Positions 1 through 11,403 of a stretch of DNA of 64,000 nucleotides are shown here, piece by piece; position 1 is the stretch's first letter; each line of letters opens with the position of its first letter. Position numbers and translations under genes: made by a program. A model generated the notes under the pieces. It had not been told where the DNA came from. It ran no database searches and was given only the letters and a program-made list of their open reading frames with translations. Origin of the DNA: Vigna angularis (Eukaryota; Streptophyta; Magnoliopsida; Fabales; Fabaceae); the NCBI RefSeq assembly GCF_016808095.1, contig NC_068974.1, positions 6,572,001-6,636,000 of the forward strand, given 5' to 3'.

Positions 1-257
1 TATAACTTGATGACATTAATATATTTTAAGAATTAAATGATTTTCTAAATTGACATTTGAACTGAAAAAATATCAAATAAGGTAAATAACATAAATAATA
101 ATTTAGAATAACATTTAACACAAATAAAAATTAACATTATTGAGCTAAAAGAATTGTATCTATTCATTTTAAAAGTTTGAAGATTAAAATGTATCAAATT
201 TTAGATGGATAATAACAAATTCTAATTTTATGTTCAAATTTAGGACTATATTTAACA

Positions 258-345
<88 letters not shown>

Positions 346-3200
346 ATTACTTTTAATCTGCATTTAGTAGTTAATATACAATAAAAAATAAAATATCTTA
401 TAATATTATATCGGACACACGAATAAATTAAAACTACATTTTTACAACAAATTTACAATATCTAATATCTAATATTGTGACGTCATTTTTCATGCATACT
501 TTTATCATTTTGATAGTTTAATTTTTTTCTTTTGTCTTTTTTATAATTTAAAATATAATTATAAAGATAAAATAATAATATAAAGTGTATCCTATATATT
601 CTTGTAGATGCATTAAATTAATACTATATTTTAAAAACTATTTCAAGATTTTAATACATGTCTAGTTTCTCATGTAGTTTATTAATGTTTAACGATAATA
701 TATTTCTCTTAAAAAAATACTAATTGGATATGTTACTATCACAAATAAGATTTTTTATATGAAACTACATTTAATTAAAAAAAGAGTCAAATCCTTATAT
801 CGCTGAAAAAAATAAACAGCGTTTGTTTTATATTTTGAAATAACAAATATTTTGAAACCAACACGAGTGAAATTAATTATGTAATTAAAATTAATTTTGT
901 TTTTTCTGTAAATATTTTTAATACATTATAAATAAAATATTAAATGAAAAGATAAATTCAATTAATGCCAAGAAACTATAAAACTATTAATTCTTAACAT
1001 TAAATATTCTTAATTACTTTATAATTTATTAAATACTTTAAATACTGATAGCAAAAAAATATTAATTGAAATGATAAATACATTAAATGTTTAAAAAATA
1101 TTTAATTCCTTGAATATTGAAAAAAAAAATTATTTAATAAGTATAGAATAATTAAAAAGGAATATTTAAAATAATTTACCTCTAAATTATCCATTTAATG
1201 GGATGATTTAGTTTGGTATAATAGTAAAAATCATTAATAAATTGTGTTATTTCTTGAATGTAGTATGCAACCTTCTTTTAATTCGAGTTTTTTTAATTGA
1301 ATTTATTTTGTTATTATATTGAATACGAAATAAATATTATAAAATTTATTTAATGTTTCTTTTAATAACAATGTAAAGTGCGTAATAGGACATACAGTAA
1401 ATAAATATAGAAATGCATAAGTTCATATTTTTTTATTAATTTTTTAATTGTTCGTCTTATCTTTAAAATTATACGAATGTTTGTATATTCAAATTTTTTA
1501 ATATATTTTAAAACATCAAAATCAATATAAACTCACATATTTTAACGTTAAATATAGTAACAATATTAAAAAGTTAATAAAGAATCTAAATTCATAAATA
1601 TAAAAAAATATTTCACCAAAAATTTTGATATAGCTGTAAACAACTTATGTTCTTTTAACGGCTAAAATGGGTTTCAACTTTTAGTAATGCTTGGGATAAA
1701 GAATATGAATGCTTGAACGAAGTCAAAGTTTATGGAGGTATAAATTATTGTTTATTATGTACAATACCATAATTCAATAGTTATAAAAAGCATTCCTGCA
1801 TTCTAAATTTAATAATTTTTAGTATTAAAATCATTTATATTGATTGACATTTCTAGATATACTGAAATATTTTCTAATTTAATTAGTCTCCTAGTAGATA
1901 ATTGTTTTAGAATAATTAATAATTATTTATAGAATTTAGCATAGAGACTAAGATTATTTTAATAAATTAAGTTAATAATAAATATTATTATTTTAAGGTA
2001 ATTGATTTTCTTAATTTTGGGGAAAAAACTGAAACTATATTTAATATTGTACATTATATGTCAACTTATTTGCTTCCACTTAATTATTTAATAATATGTA
2101 TTATTTGGTGTATTAAGAGAATGTAATCTATTGGTTATATCCACAAAAGGAAAGTACGCAGTTGTTAACATTTTGAATTCTAATAAATAATTCTTCAACC
2201 TTACGGGACTATTTCTTTTGAGGAAATAGTTATAAATTTTACGATATTATTTTAATTTTAAAATAACAAAATTAAAATGTTAGTAATTTGTTTTTTCTTA
2301 ATTAAATTTGTTGTCTCGTTTTTAAGAGATTAAAGTAATTTTGTTTAAAAAGAAGTTAAAGTGGATTTTCTATTAATTTAAAATTAATATCATTAGTAAA
2401 TTTAGCATAATTATAAATCATCACGAAATAATCTCTTTCAAATTATTTATAAATGTATGATTAAAATAATGACATCTTATTAAATATTCATTAGTTTGAA
2501 TAGTGAGATATTATTAAATGGTCAAGTGGTGAGTAGAGTAAATATTTTAATTAAAAAAGTTGAAATTATAAGCAGGTTTTTTTTAGTAAGAGAAGTTCAT
2601 TTTATGAAATTCAGAATTTCTTTACTATTCTTTCTAAACCCTTCTTCTACCTTCTCTTTGTATCATTGACTTCATTCTTAATTTGTTGGAAGATTAGAGT
2701 ACATCATAAAACTCTTGATAGGAATGTCTATCTTTCTACCCAATTAGTTTGTTGAACATAATAAGTTTTTTTTTTCTTTCTTAGAATTGTTTGGGCTTAA
2801 GGTTGCAGGTAGGGACTACGAGATTGTATGTTTGGTCTTGAAACTCTAGATGCATATTTATTCAACTAGGATTGTTGGGGTATCATTGGATCACTTATCT
2901 TAGCCTTCTTTATGCATATATCACCTTCTTTATGGTTAGAGGTGCTTAGAACCAAAGGATATTGTGTTGTGCTCTTAGACTGGCATGAGAAATTAGTTAT
3001 TAAAAATTGGTGGTGTATTGGTATGAAACTGTGGTGAAATTTTGATTTGGGTTAAATTGGATTTGATGTCTAGTATGACTTAGTTAGTTGAGAATGTGAA
3101 TTTGATTGATTGAATATGAACTATGAATTGATATGTTGTGATGAAAATGATTTGGTGTTTCTGAATCAAATTTATAGAGATCTCATTTAAGGATACCTCT
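1..3200. other. AT-rich intergenic DNA, no gene seen
   Basis: This stretch is very AT-rich with stop codons in all frames. I see no coding exon, RNA gene or clear transposon end. The last 600 bases (about 2600-3200) are somewhat less AT-rich and GT-rich. They resemble long-terminal-repeat sequence, but I could not pair them with a second copy in the window. Confidence 0.6.
263..339. repeat. (TA)n microsatellite
   Basis: An uninterrupted run of TA dinucleotides about 77 bases long in AT-rich intergenic DNA. Confidence 0.95.
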
Positions 3201-3217
3201 AAAAATTCGTTGTCAGC

Positions 3218-3425
3218 TATTTAGTTTGTAATAATCGATTATCCAATTATGGTAATTGATTATGCATCAATGAATACACAATGGTCAAAAACTTGCTTGA
3301 AAAATACTTATAATTGTTCGTGATAATCGATTATGGCAAGCCATAATTGATTATTGATAATCGATTATGCCAAGTCATAATCGATTATTGATAATCGATT
3401 ATCATAACTAACAATCAATTATCTT
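3218..3425. repeat. Cluster of ATAATCGATTAT palindromes
   Basis: About eight exact or one-base variants of the 12-base palindrome ATAATCGATTAT (core AATCGATT) lie in about 200 bases. The same word is clustered in LTRs A, B and C further on. This cluster is therefore probably part of an LTR remnant continuous with C1, though I could not set its left edge. Confidence 0.7.
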
Positions 3426-3599
3426 GAATATAAAATGAGGTTTTCTGATTCAAAACGAATTTAAACGCTACCTAAGGTAAACAATACAGAGAATCAAAAA
3501 TAAACTACACCATGTACATCAATCTACTAAATTACAAAAGTTTAATATAAAAACAAGTCTTCATGGGGATCTACTTACAATAAGAACACTTGAGACTTG

Positions 3600-4681
3600 A
3601 CTTTGGGAAATCATCGAAACTTCTTCTCTTCATCTTTATGCTAACACAATCCTCCTTCAACAACTCTAATTGAAGGGAATCCACTATAATTGGTTAAGTA
3701 TACAAGAATACAGAGAAAACCTTCTCAATGCACTCCTCTCACCACTCAAAATCAGTATAGCAACACTAGAGATGAACAACCTCAATCTCTTACAAACCAA
3801 GAGCAATCAAAACCCTTAACCCCTGGAAAATCCCGCACAGGTACACAATACACAAATTGTTTATAAAGAACCTGATCTTTAACACAAACTCCTTAAGTGT
3901 AGATTCAATCAGAACCACTTTAGCACAAAGTCTTTAATGAATCTTAATGTAATCAACCAATGAAGTGTAGATCCAATAAGAACGTTTCTTGAAACCACCT
4001 GTAATCAAAGCCCAATGAGAATGTTATTATTTCAAAATTGCAATCTTGTGGAAACAGGTTTCAAGTCACATATATATAAGATTTTCAAATCCTATCGCAG
4101 TATAATCGATTATGTTAATTGCATAATCAATTATGTTTTTTCTCTGTTTTAATAGATTATCCTATGTGTGTAATTGATTATTTAAACACTTAAGCCTTTT
4201 ATTGATTTATTTAATAATCTTAATAAATTAGGCTATTTATGTAATAATTTAGGCTATTTATTTGTTTTAATCGATTATCAAACTTATGTAATCGATTATT
4301 TCAATACTTAATCATATTAGCTATCCATTTGTCATCCTTAACAGATTATTTCACTTATATAACAAATTATGTTTTTTCAAAGTTTTAATCGGTTATTTAC
4401 CCTGTATAATCGACTATAACAAAGCATTTTGCCCTTGTTAGCGTTCTAAGTGATTTTGAAAAATCTAACAGATTATGTAATCGATTATTTATCAAAAATG
4501 AGATTATTAATATGTTTTCAGCTTGATTTATTCAACATTAATGGTATTACATATCTAGCACAAACATGATAAAGATAAAACATTTGTTATGCCATTTGTT
4601 GTGCAAGAAACCATTAATAATCATTTAATTGTTCATCATAAAAAACTAAGATATAAAGAGGTTAAGCTCTCCCTATCAATA
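3600..4681 (-). mobile_element. Antisense LTR copy C1 (Sirevirus-like)
   Basis: From about 3650 to 4675 this matches 9990-10765 plus 16771-17010 (copy C2) base for base with scattered changes. Examples are the shared stretches around CAACAAC..TTGAAGGGAATCC and CCGCACAGGTACACAATAC. It holds an ATAATCGATTAT-type cluster at about 4099-4490. Its right end, CTCCCTATCAATA, resembles the right end of antisense LTR D (CCCCCTATCAACA), so I read it as an LTR on the minus strand. The left edge is unclear. It has no coding capacity. It also preserves the uninterrupted form (around 4424) of the site where CACTA element F sits in C2. Confidence 0.6.
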
Positions 4682-4872
4682 TTTGTAAGAAAAGAAAGGT
4701 CTTATATCTCAAGCCAAGAGGAGGGTGAATTGGATTATCTATTTTTAATGATCTTTTCGAAATCTTTATGAGTTCTTGACTTTCTTGAAATCAATAAAAA
4801 AATAGTAATGAATCAATAAATAGAAAAAAGAGTAGAGAAAGATCAACACAAACAATCTATACTGGTTCGACT
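4682..4872. other. Spacer between LTR C1 and element A
   Basis: About 190 bases. The right part (TATACTGGTTCGACT just before 4873) matches the start of antisense LTRs such as 21650-21660. It is therefore probably the left edge of LTR C2, cut off by insertion of element A. No gene. Confidence 0.5.
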
Positions 4873-5328
4873 TGTTACCAATGAGGAAGCATTGGTAAAT
4901 TGAAGATAAATGATTTTGATGATGCTGGAAGAAGATAGACTTGAAGAAACTGTTATAATTGTTGTAAAAGCACTTTGTAGAATATAAATATATTAGGAAA
5001 GTCTTTGAATATGTAAAACTTAGAAAATCTCGTATCTTTAGTTAAGTTACACATTTAATCGATTATGAGAAGCTATAATCGATTATTCTGAGCACTCTTG
5101 AAAAAAGCATTTTGCTCTAGAATAATCAATTATTCCTTCAAATAATCGATTATCAACTGGTCCTCTTGAGAACTGCCAAAGTCTCTGGAATAATCGGTTG
5201 TTCCTCAGAATAATCGATTATCACTTTTTGAAAAACCCTGTAACGGACTCAAATAATCGATTATCACTAACAATAATCGATTATCAGTGGCAGTTGTAAT
5301 CTATCTCTTCAAATTCAGACTAGTTGCC

Positions 5329-5337
5329 TATATAAGG
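5329..5337 (+). promoter_or_regulatory. TATA box of LTR A
   Basis: TATATAAGG just downstream of the palindrome cluster, as expected at the U3/R boundary. The same box lies at 9340-9348 in the 3' LTR. LTR B has TTATAAATAG at the matching place (12630 and 15950). Confidence 0.6.
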
Positions 5338-5510
5338 TTGTTTCAAAAACCCTTAGAGGGTTAACTCTGAGCTTTTTGAGAATACAGTGTGATATGAGGA
5401 AGTTCCAAAAAGCTAGTTCATTGCATTGCCTGGTCTCGTGAATAGGAGAAGCTCGCGCTATGTGGGTCAAAGGTCGGAGCGGTTCTCTTCGAGTTGGCAA
5501 CGCTGCTGTT

Positions 5511-5640
5511 CTTCCAGTTCGTTGGTAGGAAGACTATTTCTGCACTATTCTGGTTCGTTGGTCGAAGGAAAGTGTAGATTGATCGCTTTTGGTTCGTTGG
5601 TCGAAGGAAGCATCCTTCCGATTCGTTCGTCGAATGAAGG
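5511..5640 (+). repeat. Four tandem hairpin units in the LTR A leader
   Basis: A unit of about 25 bases built on GGTTCGTTGGTCGAAGGAAG occurs four times (near 5511, 5549, 5587 and 5615). Typical arms are CTTCC with GGAAG and TTCG with CGAA around a five-base loop. It lies downstream of the TATA box, so it would be in the transcript. The 3' LTR has the same four (9519-9655), and LTR B has two (about 12867-12918 and 16189-16238). Confidence 0.65.
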
Positions 5641-5956
5641 TTTTATATTACTATTTCATTCACTCTATTGTAAATCTGCGAAACTGATTTTAGTGAAAAC
5701 GTTAATCACTTTTTATAGTGATTAACAACTGGACGTAGATTCTTTTGAATCGAACCAGGATAAAAATTCTGTGTTGAATTTTTCTACTCCCTACACTCTT
5801 GACATTTTATGCTCATAAACTGTTTGATAAATTTTCTCTAAGAAAATTGTTTTTCTAAAACGGACCAACTTAATACGAGTTTGACCGAACACGCATTCCG
5901 CTATCTTAATTTATTCCGCTGCACGACTCTATAACAGTACTGATTGTTCCGACAAT

Positions 5957-5968
5957 TGGTATCAGAGC
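5957..5968 (+). other. Primer-binding site of element A
   Basis: TGGTATCAGAGC, two bases after the 5' LTR. It is complementary to the 3' end of plant initiator methionine tRNA, the usual primer of plant Ty1/copia elements. Element B has the same site at 13234-13245. Confidence 0.9.
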
Positions 5969-5981
5969 CTGCTTTGATTGT

Positions 5982-6937
5982 TCAAGTATACGTAGATGAT
6001 ATTATTTTTGGGTGTACAAATGATTCATTGTGTAAGGGATTTGCACAAATAATGCAAGGTGAATTTGAGATGTCTATGATGGGTGAACTTAACTTCTTCT
6101 TAGGACTACAAATAAAGTAAATAGATGGGGGAACTTTTGTCTCCCAAACTAAATATTGTAGAAAAGTGCTTAAGAAGTTTGGTATGGATACTTGTAAAGA
6201 AGCCAACACACCAATGACCACCTCCTGCTATTTAGATAAGGATGAATCTGGTGAAGGAGTAAATGAAACCATGTTTAGAGGAATGATAGGATCTTTACTA
6301 TATCTAACTGCTAATAGACCAGACATTATGCAAAGTGTATGTGTATGTGCTAGGTACCAAGCTAATCCTAAGGAATCTCATTTAATTGCTGTCAAAAGGA
6401 TTTTGAAATACCTTAAAGGAACCACATCTTTTGGACTTTGGTATCCCTGATGCTTCACCTAGTTTAGTAGGTTACTCTGATGCAGATTATGGTGGCTGTA
6501 AAATTGATAGGAAAAGTACTAGTGGAACTTGTCATTTTCTGGGTTGTTCTTTAGTGTCTTCGCACTCAAAGAAACAAGCTTGTGTAGCCTTGTCTACCAC
6601 TGAAGTTGAATACATTGCTGCTGGCAATTGTTGTGCCCAAATTTTATGGATGAAATAGTAATTGGAGGACTTTGATATCTTCCTTGATCACATTCCTCTG
6701 AAATGTGATAACACTAGTGCTATAAACCTAACCAAGAACCCCATAATGCACTCAAGAACAAAGCATATTGAGATTAGACATCATTTCTTGAGAGATCATG
6801 TTCAACAAGAAGATTGCCAAATTGAATACATTGAAACTTTACATCAATTAGCTGATATCTTTACAAAAGCACTGCCTAAAGATAGATTCTACGAGCTTAA
6901 AAGAGAGTTAGGAGTATTAGATATGTCTCACAATTAA
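5982..6937 (+). pseudogene. Copia pol remnant: C-terminal reverse transcriptase and RNase H
   Basis: The reading starts abruptly about 14 bases after the PBS, inside reverse transcriptase, at YVDDIIFG (catalytic DD near 5994). It continues through FFLGLQIK, GSLLYLTANRPDI and the RNase H part (GYSDADYGG, DRKSTSG, ALSTTEVEYIA, LADIFTKALP). This is the usual C-terminus of plant copia pol. Breaks: an in-frame TAA after LQIK (about 6117), a frameshift near 6447 after GLWYP, and a TAG near 6657 after ILWMK. Gag, protease, integrase and the RT fingers are absent, as if one deletion joined the leader to mid-RT. It is non-functional but clearly recognisable. Confidence 0.9.
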
Positions 6938-6977
6938 GATTTCTGAAATTTTAGCATTTTTCGAAAACTTAACGCTT

Positions 6978-7271
6978 TTAATCGATTATCCTAAGCTCAT
7001 AATCGATTATTCTTGGCTTTTGAGAAAGTCTCTATTCGCAGACAATCGATTATCTCATGGCATAATCGATTATCCTTACTCAAACCCAAAACTAGGTATT
7101 CAAGAAACAATAATCAATTATCTTTATCAGTAATCGATTATCATTAAATTTCTGGAAAGTGACTTTTGAGAAAATAATCGATTATCACTTACAATAATCG
7201 ATTATCATGCGACTAGTTTCAAAACGGCTAGTTTCTTGATTTTTCTTATAAATAGCCCCCTATAATCGATT
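6978..7271. repeat. Palindrome cluster between pol and third ORF of A
   Basis: About nine copies of ATAATCGATTAT or near variants in 290 bases. They sit in the non-coding spacer after pol and before the envelope-like ORF, outside the LTRs. No gene. Confidence 0.8.
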
Positions 7272-7366
7272 AATGGTCACTCTTTTGCACCCAGAACTCT
7301 GCTCAACTCTATTATGAACCTATTTTCTTCATTTCTCTCCCAAGTTTCCTTTTGTCCACTTCTTTC

Positions 7367-8548
7367 ATGGCTGACTCAAAAAGAAACTGAAGGAAGACTG
7401 CTGGTGCTTCTTTCTCTCATTCCCAAAATGTTCATGCTGCTCCCGTCGAAGGTTGGATTTCAGACGAGGAGAAGCATGGTGAATATGTCCATTTTTGGCA
7501 AGAACGACGAATCATGGCGGTAAAGTACATACGCCTTGATTTTTATCGATTTTATGGCTTTCAATTTCAAGATCTGTTTCGTGCTCAAGGACTTACTCAT
7601 CTCATGGAGCAAAAGGGGTGCATCTACCCCGATCTCATCCGTGTCTTCTACTTTAATTTGCGTTATCGTGACGACATCATATCCACAAAAGTGAAAGGAG
7701 TTCCAATCATTTTGGATGATGACGTATGGACGACTGTTGCTCAACTAACCATCTGGGATGATGCTGTCAAAGTCCATCTTGGCGTTCCGGACTTCAATCG
7801 TCTCCTCGCCTTTCAATCCTTCTTGCGCCATCCTGAACAACAAATTAACCGTCGACAATTGCTAGTTGGTGGATTAAAGGTTGAAGAAAGGATGATCCAC
7901 TACTTAATTGTGTGGCTTCTATGTCCTCGTGCCACTAACCATGCTCAATGTTCGGAGCAAGATCTTCTACTCTTATATGGGATTTTAAATCACATCCACA
8001 TTGATTGGCCAACACTCATCTCTAACACCATGGTAAAGGCCAAGAAATATAATTCTTATCATTTTCCATATGCATTTCTCATCTCTCGAATTTTAGAATA
8101 CAAAGGTGTAAGTGTGGAAGGCGAACTCACTCACGCCATTCAAGCAATTGGAACTGAAATTGGTGAGACAACATTTTGCCAAATGGGATTTGTTGCTCAT
8201 GGTCGCGTGATCATTCACAAGGATGATGATCACCAAGAAGATGACAATGACGATATGGACGCCGATATGGCTGACCCAGTCCAAGCTGCTGCTCGTGATG
8301 ATGCTGGACCTTCTCAATTGCCTTCCTCTTCATCACTAACTATGGAGGAGCATTTTGCAAACCTGTCTAAACAACTGAAGGATATGTGTATTGCTCAACA
8401 AACTCACTTTGAACAGATATATGAGTGGCAACAAAATCATGAAGAATTTGTGATCGACCAGTTCAATGACCTTGATACTCGTCTTGGAAACATTGAAAAT
8501 CACTTTAATCTTCAACCTCCAGAAAGACCACCCAGTCTTGAATTTTAG
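7367..8548 (+). pseudogene. Envelope-like third ORF of Sirevirus element A
   Basis: An open frame runs from ATG 7514 (344 aa). The natural start is probably ATG 7367 (MADSKRN), because the same frame continues from there, broken only by a TGA at codon 8 (7388). Element D's copy also starts MA..., and its GWFRDEGKRSDFVCFW aligns with GWISDEEKHGEYVHFW here. The full length would be 393 codons. Counting from M7514, a block YPDLIRVFYFNL..VKGVPI is at residues 39-65. A second block, VGGLKVEERM..NHAQ..LLLLYG..FPYAFLISRIL, spans about 118-195. An acidic patch is at about 237-255, and a likely coiled coil follows in the last 70. It resembles the 'putative plant transposon protein' domain found downstream of pol in legume Sireviruses. 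I see no signal peptide or clear membrane segment, so an envelope role is not supported. Confidence 0.7.
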
Positions 8549-8883
8549 ATTTAGGATTTTATGTTAGTTTGCTTTAATGTTTGTTTGTTTTGAATTCCTA
8601 GGATGTTTTATCATGTTCATGTCTTGCTTTATGTGCACTTGTAATGTTTGTTGTTTTCTTGAATAAAATGATCTCTTGTTTTAGTGCATCCATTGTTTAA
8701 TTGAGGGGGAGATCATATTCAGGGGGAGCATTTTCATTGATCTTTTTGCTTATGATAAAAAAGGGGGAGAAGTAGTGCAGTTACTGCTAAATTTTCTTGT
8801 TGTCTTTTAGCTTATATTCTTTGTAGACTAACCAAAGTTGCTTTTAAACAAGTATTTTCTATCATCATCAAAAAGGGGGAGAT
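8549..8883 (+). other. 3' untranslated region of A with multiple polypurine tracts
   Basis: Non-coding. G-rich purine runs occur at least four times: GAGGGGGAGA near 8703, CAGGGGGAGC near 8720, AAAAAAGGGGGAGAAG near 8757, and AAAAAGGGGGAGA ending at 8882 against the 3' LTR. The last is the plus-strand primer. Several polypurine tracts are characteristic of Sireviruses. Confidence 0.75.
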
Positions 8884-9965
8884 TGTTACCAATGAGGAAG
8901 CATTGGTAAATTGAAGATAAATGATTTTGATGATGCTGCAAGAAGATAGACTTGAAGAAACTGTTATAATTGTTGTAAAAGCACTTTGTAGAATATAAAT
9001 GTATTAGGAAAGTCTTTGAATATGTTAAACTTAGAAAATTTCGTATCTTTAGTTAAGTTACGCATTTAATCGATTATGAGAAGCTATAATCGATTAATCT
9101 GAGCACTCTTGAAAAAAGCATTTCGCTTTGGAATAATCGATTATTCCTTCAAATAATCGATTATCAACTAGTCCTCTTGAGAACTGGCAAAGTCTCTGGA
9201 ATAATCGATTGTTCCTCAGGATAATCGATTATCACTTTTTGAAAAACCCTATAACAAACTCAGATAATCGATTATCACTAATAATAATTGATTATTAGTG
9301 ACAGTGTTAATCTATCTCTTCAAACTCAGACCAGTTGCCTATATAAGGTTGTTCCAAAACCCTTAGAGGGTTCACTCTGAGCTTTTTGAGAATACAGTGT
9401 GATATGAGGAAGTTCCCAAAAGTTAGTTCATTGCATTGCCTGGTCTTTTGAATAAAAGAAGCTCGCGCTTTGTGGGTCAAAGGTCGGAGCTGTTCTCTTC
9501 GAGTTGGCAACGCTGCTTTTCTTCTAGTTCGTTGGTCGAAGGAAGACTGTTTCTACACTGTTCTGATTCGTTGGTCGAAGGAAAGTTTAGATTGATCGCT
9601 TCCAATTCGTTGGTCGAAGGAAGCATCCTTTCGGTTCGTTCGTGGAAGGAAGGTTTTATATTACTGTTTCATTCACTCTATTGTAAATTTGTGAAACTTA
9701 TTTTAGTGAAAACGTTAATCACTTTTTATAGTGATTAACAATTGGACGTAGATTCTTTTGAATCGAACCAGGATAAAAATTTCGTGTTGAATTTTTCTAC
9801 TCCCTACACTCTACATTTTATGCTCATAAACTGTTTGATAAATTTTCTCTAAGAAAATTGATTTTCTAAAACAAACCATCTTTATACGAGTTTGACTGAA
9901 CACGCTTTCCACTATCTTAATTTATTCCGTTGCGCGACTCTATAATGGTACTGATTGTTCCGACA
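8884..9965 (+). repeat. 3' LTR of element A
   Basis: 1082 bases, TG...CA, pairing with 4873-5954. It contains the palindrome cluster (about 9067-9301), a TATA box at 9340-9348 and four leader hairpin units (about 9519-9655). It differs from the 5' LTR by scattered transitions and small indels, so the insertion is not recent. Confidence 0.9.
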
Positions 9966-10765
9966 GGGCTATCACAAGCCTACATCCAGTCCTCATTCAA
10001 CAACCTTAGTTGAAGGGAATCCACTATATATGATTGAGTATACAAGAATACAAAGACAACCCTCTCAATGCACTCCTCTCACCACTCCAAATTAGTATAG
10101 CAACGTAAGAGATGAACAACCACAATCTCTTACAAACAAAGAGCTATCACAACCCTTAACCTTTGGCAAACCCGCACAGGTACACAATACATAGATTGTT
10201 TATGAAGAACCTAATCTTTAACACATACTCCTTATATGCATATTGAATTAGAACCACTTTAGCACAAAGTCTTGCATGAATCTTGATGTAATAAACCAAT
10301 GAGGTGTAGATCCTACAAGAGTGTTTCTTGAAACCACATGTAATCAAAGCTCAATGAAAAGGTTAGTATTTTAAAATTGTAAGGATATGGAAACAGGTTT
10401 CAAGTTTCATATCTTTAGGATTTTCAAATCGTGTTGCAATATAATCAATTATGTTAATTGCATAATCAATTATGCTTTTTCTCTATTTTAAAAGATTATC
10501 CTGTGTGTATAATTGATTATTTAAACACTTAAGCCTTTTATTGATTCATTTAACAATCTTAATAAATTACGCTATTTATGTAATAATTTAGGCTATTTAT
10601 TTGTTTTAATCGATTATGAAACTTATGTAATCGATTATTTCAATACTTAATCATATTAGTTATCCATTTGTCATCCTTAACAAATTATTTCACTTATATA
10701 AAAGATTATGTTTTTTCTCTCTTTATATCAGTTATTTACCCTTTATAATTGATTATAACAGAGCA
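9966..10765 (-). mobile_element. Antisense LTR copy C2, left part
   Basis: Matches C1 (3650-4426) with point changes and contains the same palindrome cluster (10440-10760). It is interrupted at 10765 by CACTA element F and resumes at 16771. Its left end is cut by element A. Confidence 0.65.
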
Positions 10766-10871
10766 CATTAGTGCAGAAAAGGCTTTAGCCATTTGTTATT
10801 TTGGCCTTTTACGTCTGATCCCAACCTAACGTCTTTACGGGTGACATTGATGGGACGTCGGTTTGCACTGT

Positions 10872-11003
10872 CAGACGTCTATATAGACGTCTGACACTGT
10901 AGATCAGACGTCTATATACATGTCTGACACTACAGATCAGACGTCTATAAAGACGTCTGGCACTACAGATCAAATGTCTAAAGCGTCGCCATATTTGATT
11001 GGA
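10872..11003. repeat. Four 33-bp units with perfect palindromes
   Basis: The period is 33 bases (starts 10872, 10905, 10938, 10971). The first unit carries a perfect 22-base palindrome whose half is CAGACGTCTAT. The others are progressively imperfect. Its position next to the CACTA end fits subterminal transposase-binding repeats. Confidence 0.8.
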
Positions 11004-11403
11004 TCTTTCTCCGCTTGGTTGCTCTTGGCTCATGGTGATTCGAGTTTAGAACTTTATATTTTAGTTGAAGAGAATGGATTGTACGTTTTTTTTGTATTGG
11101 ATGGTTTTAAAAACGTAGTGGAGGGACTTAGAGGAGTGCAAAACGCAAGAAATCTCCGCCTAAGAACGCCGCCCAAGGACACGAGCAAGACTGCACCAAA
11201 ACTAAACAAAAACGCATTTTAATCGGTTCAAATGAAAGATAATTCATCAAAGAGTAGTGTAATCAGAGTAAAACTAATTTTAAACAGTGCAAAAGTGAGA
11301 AAATGAACCTGAAAAATGTAGCCTGTGGAGAGAAAACGCGAGGAAGATGATGAACATTAAGTGCGCGTAACTGTTGCCTCGCGTTCGTGGTGTTTTAATG
11401 CAA
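11004..11403. other. Unique interior of CACTA element F
   Basis: About 400 bases without tandem structure. A 100-codon open frame (10920-11222, plus strand) crosses it and the palindromes, but I recognise no domain and do not call it a gene. Confidence 0.5.

Larger units (their letters stand above)
4873..5954 (+). repeat. 5' LTR of element A
   Basis: 1082 bases, TG...CA. Order: an AT-rich start, about eight ATAATCGATTAT palindromes (5056-5292), a TATA box, four imperfect hairpin units (5511-5640), then the terminal block GAATCGAACCAGGATAAAAA that is shared with LTR B. It pairs with 8884-9965, with only scattered substitutions and small compensating indels. Confidence 0.9.
4873..9965 (+). mobile_element. 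Element A: deleted Sirevirus-type Ty1/copia retrotransposon
   Basis: Two direct LTRs of 1082 bases (4873-5954 and 8884-9965), both starting TGTTACCAATGAGG and ending CCGACA, enclose 2.9 kb. In order the interior holds an initiator-Met PBS, the 3' half of reverse transcriptase, RNase H, a palindrome cluster, an envelope-like ORF and several polypurine tracts. Gag, protease, integrase and the first half of RT are missing. The third ORF after pol and the repeated polypurine tracts are marks of the Sirevirus (SIRE/Maximus) lineage. The flanks (CGACT left, GGGCT right) do not form a clean 5-bp target duplication. It lies within antisense LTR C2. It cannot move by itself. Confidence 0.85.

Noticed and set aside
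5315..5725. Overlapping open frames of 60-100 codons in the LTRs (also 9307-9738, 12497-13004, 15816-16323)
   Set aside because: They span TATA boxes and hairpin repeats, differ between LTR copies and have no known domain.
7367..8548. A true retroviral envelope in element A
   Set aside because: No signal peptide, fusion peptide or transmembrane segment seen. The name envelope-like is kept only for its position after pol.
4868..9970. A 5-bp target duplication for element A
   Set aside because: CGACT and GGGCT do not match well enough to claim.
10872..11003. Regular palindromic repeats that look like a CRISPR array
   Set aside because: Units are contiguous 33-bp tandem repeats without unique spacers, in a plant transposon end, with no cas genes.
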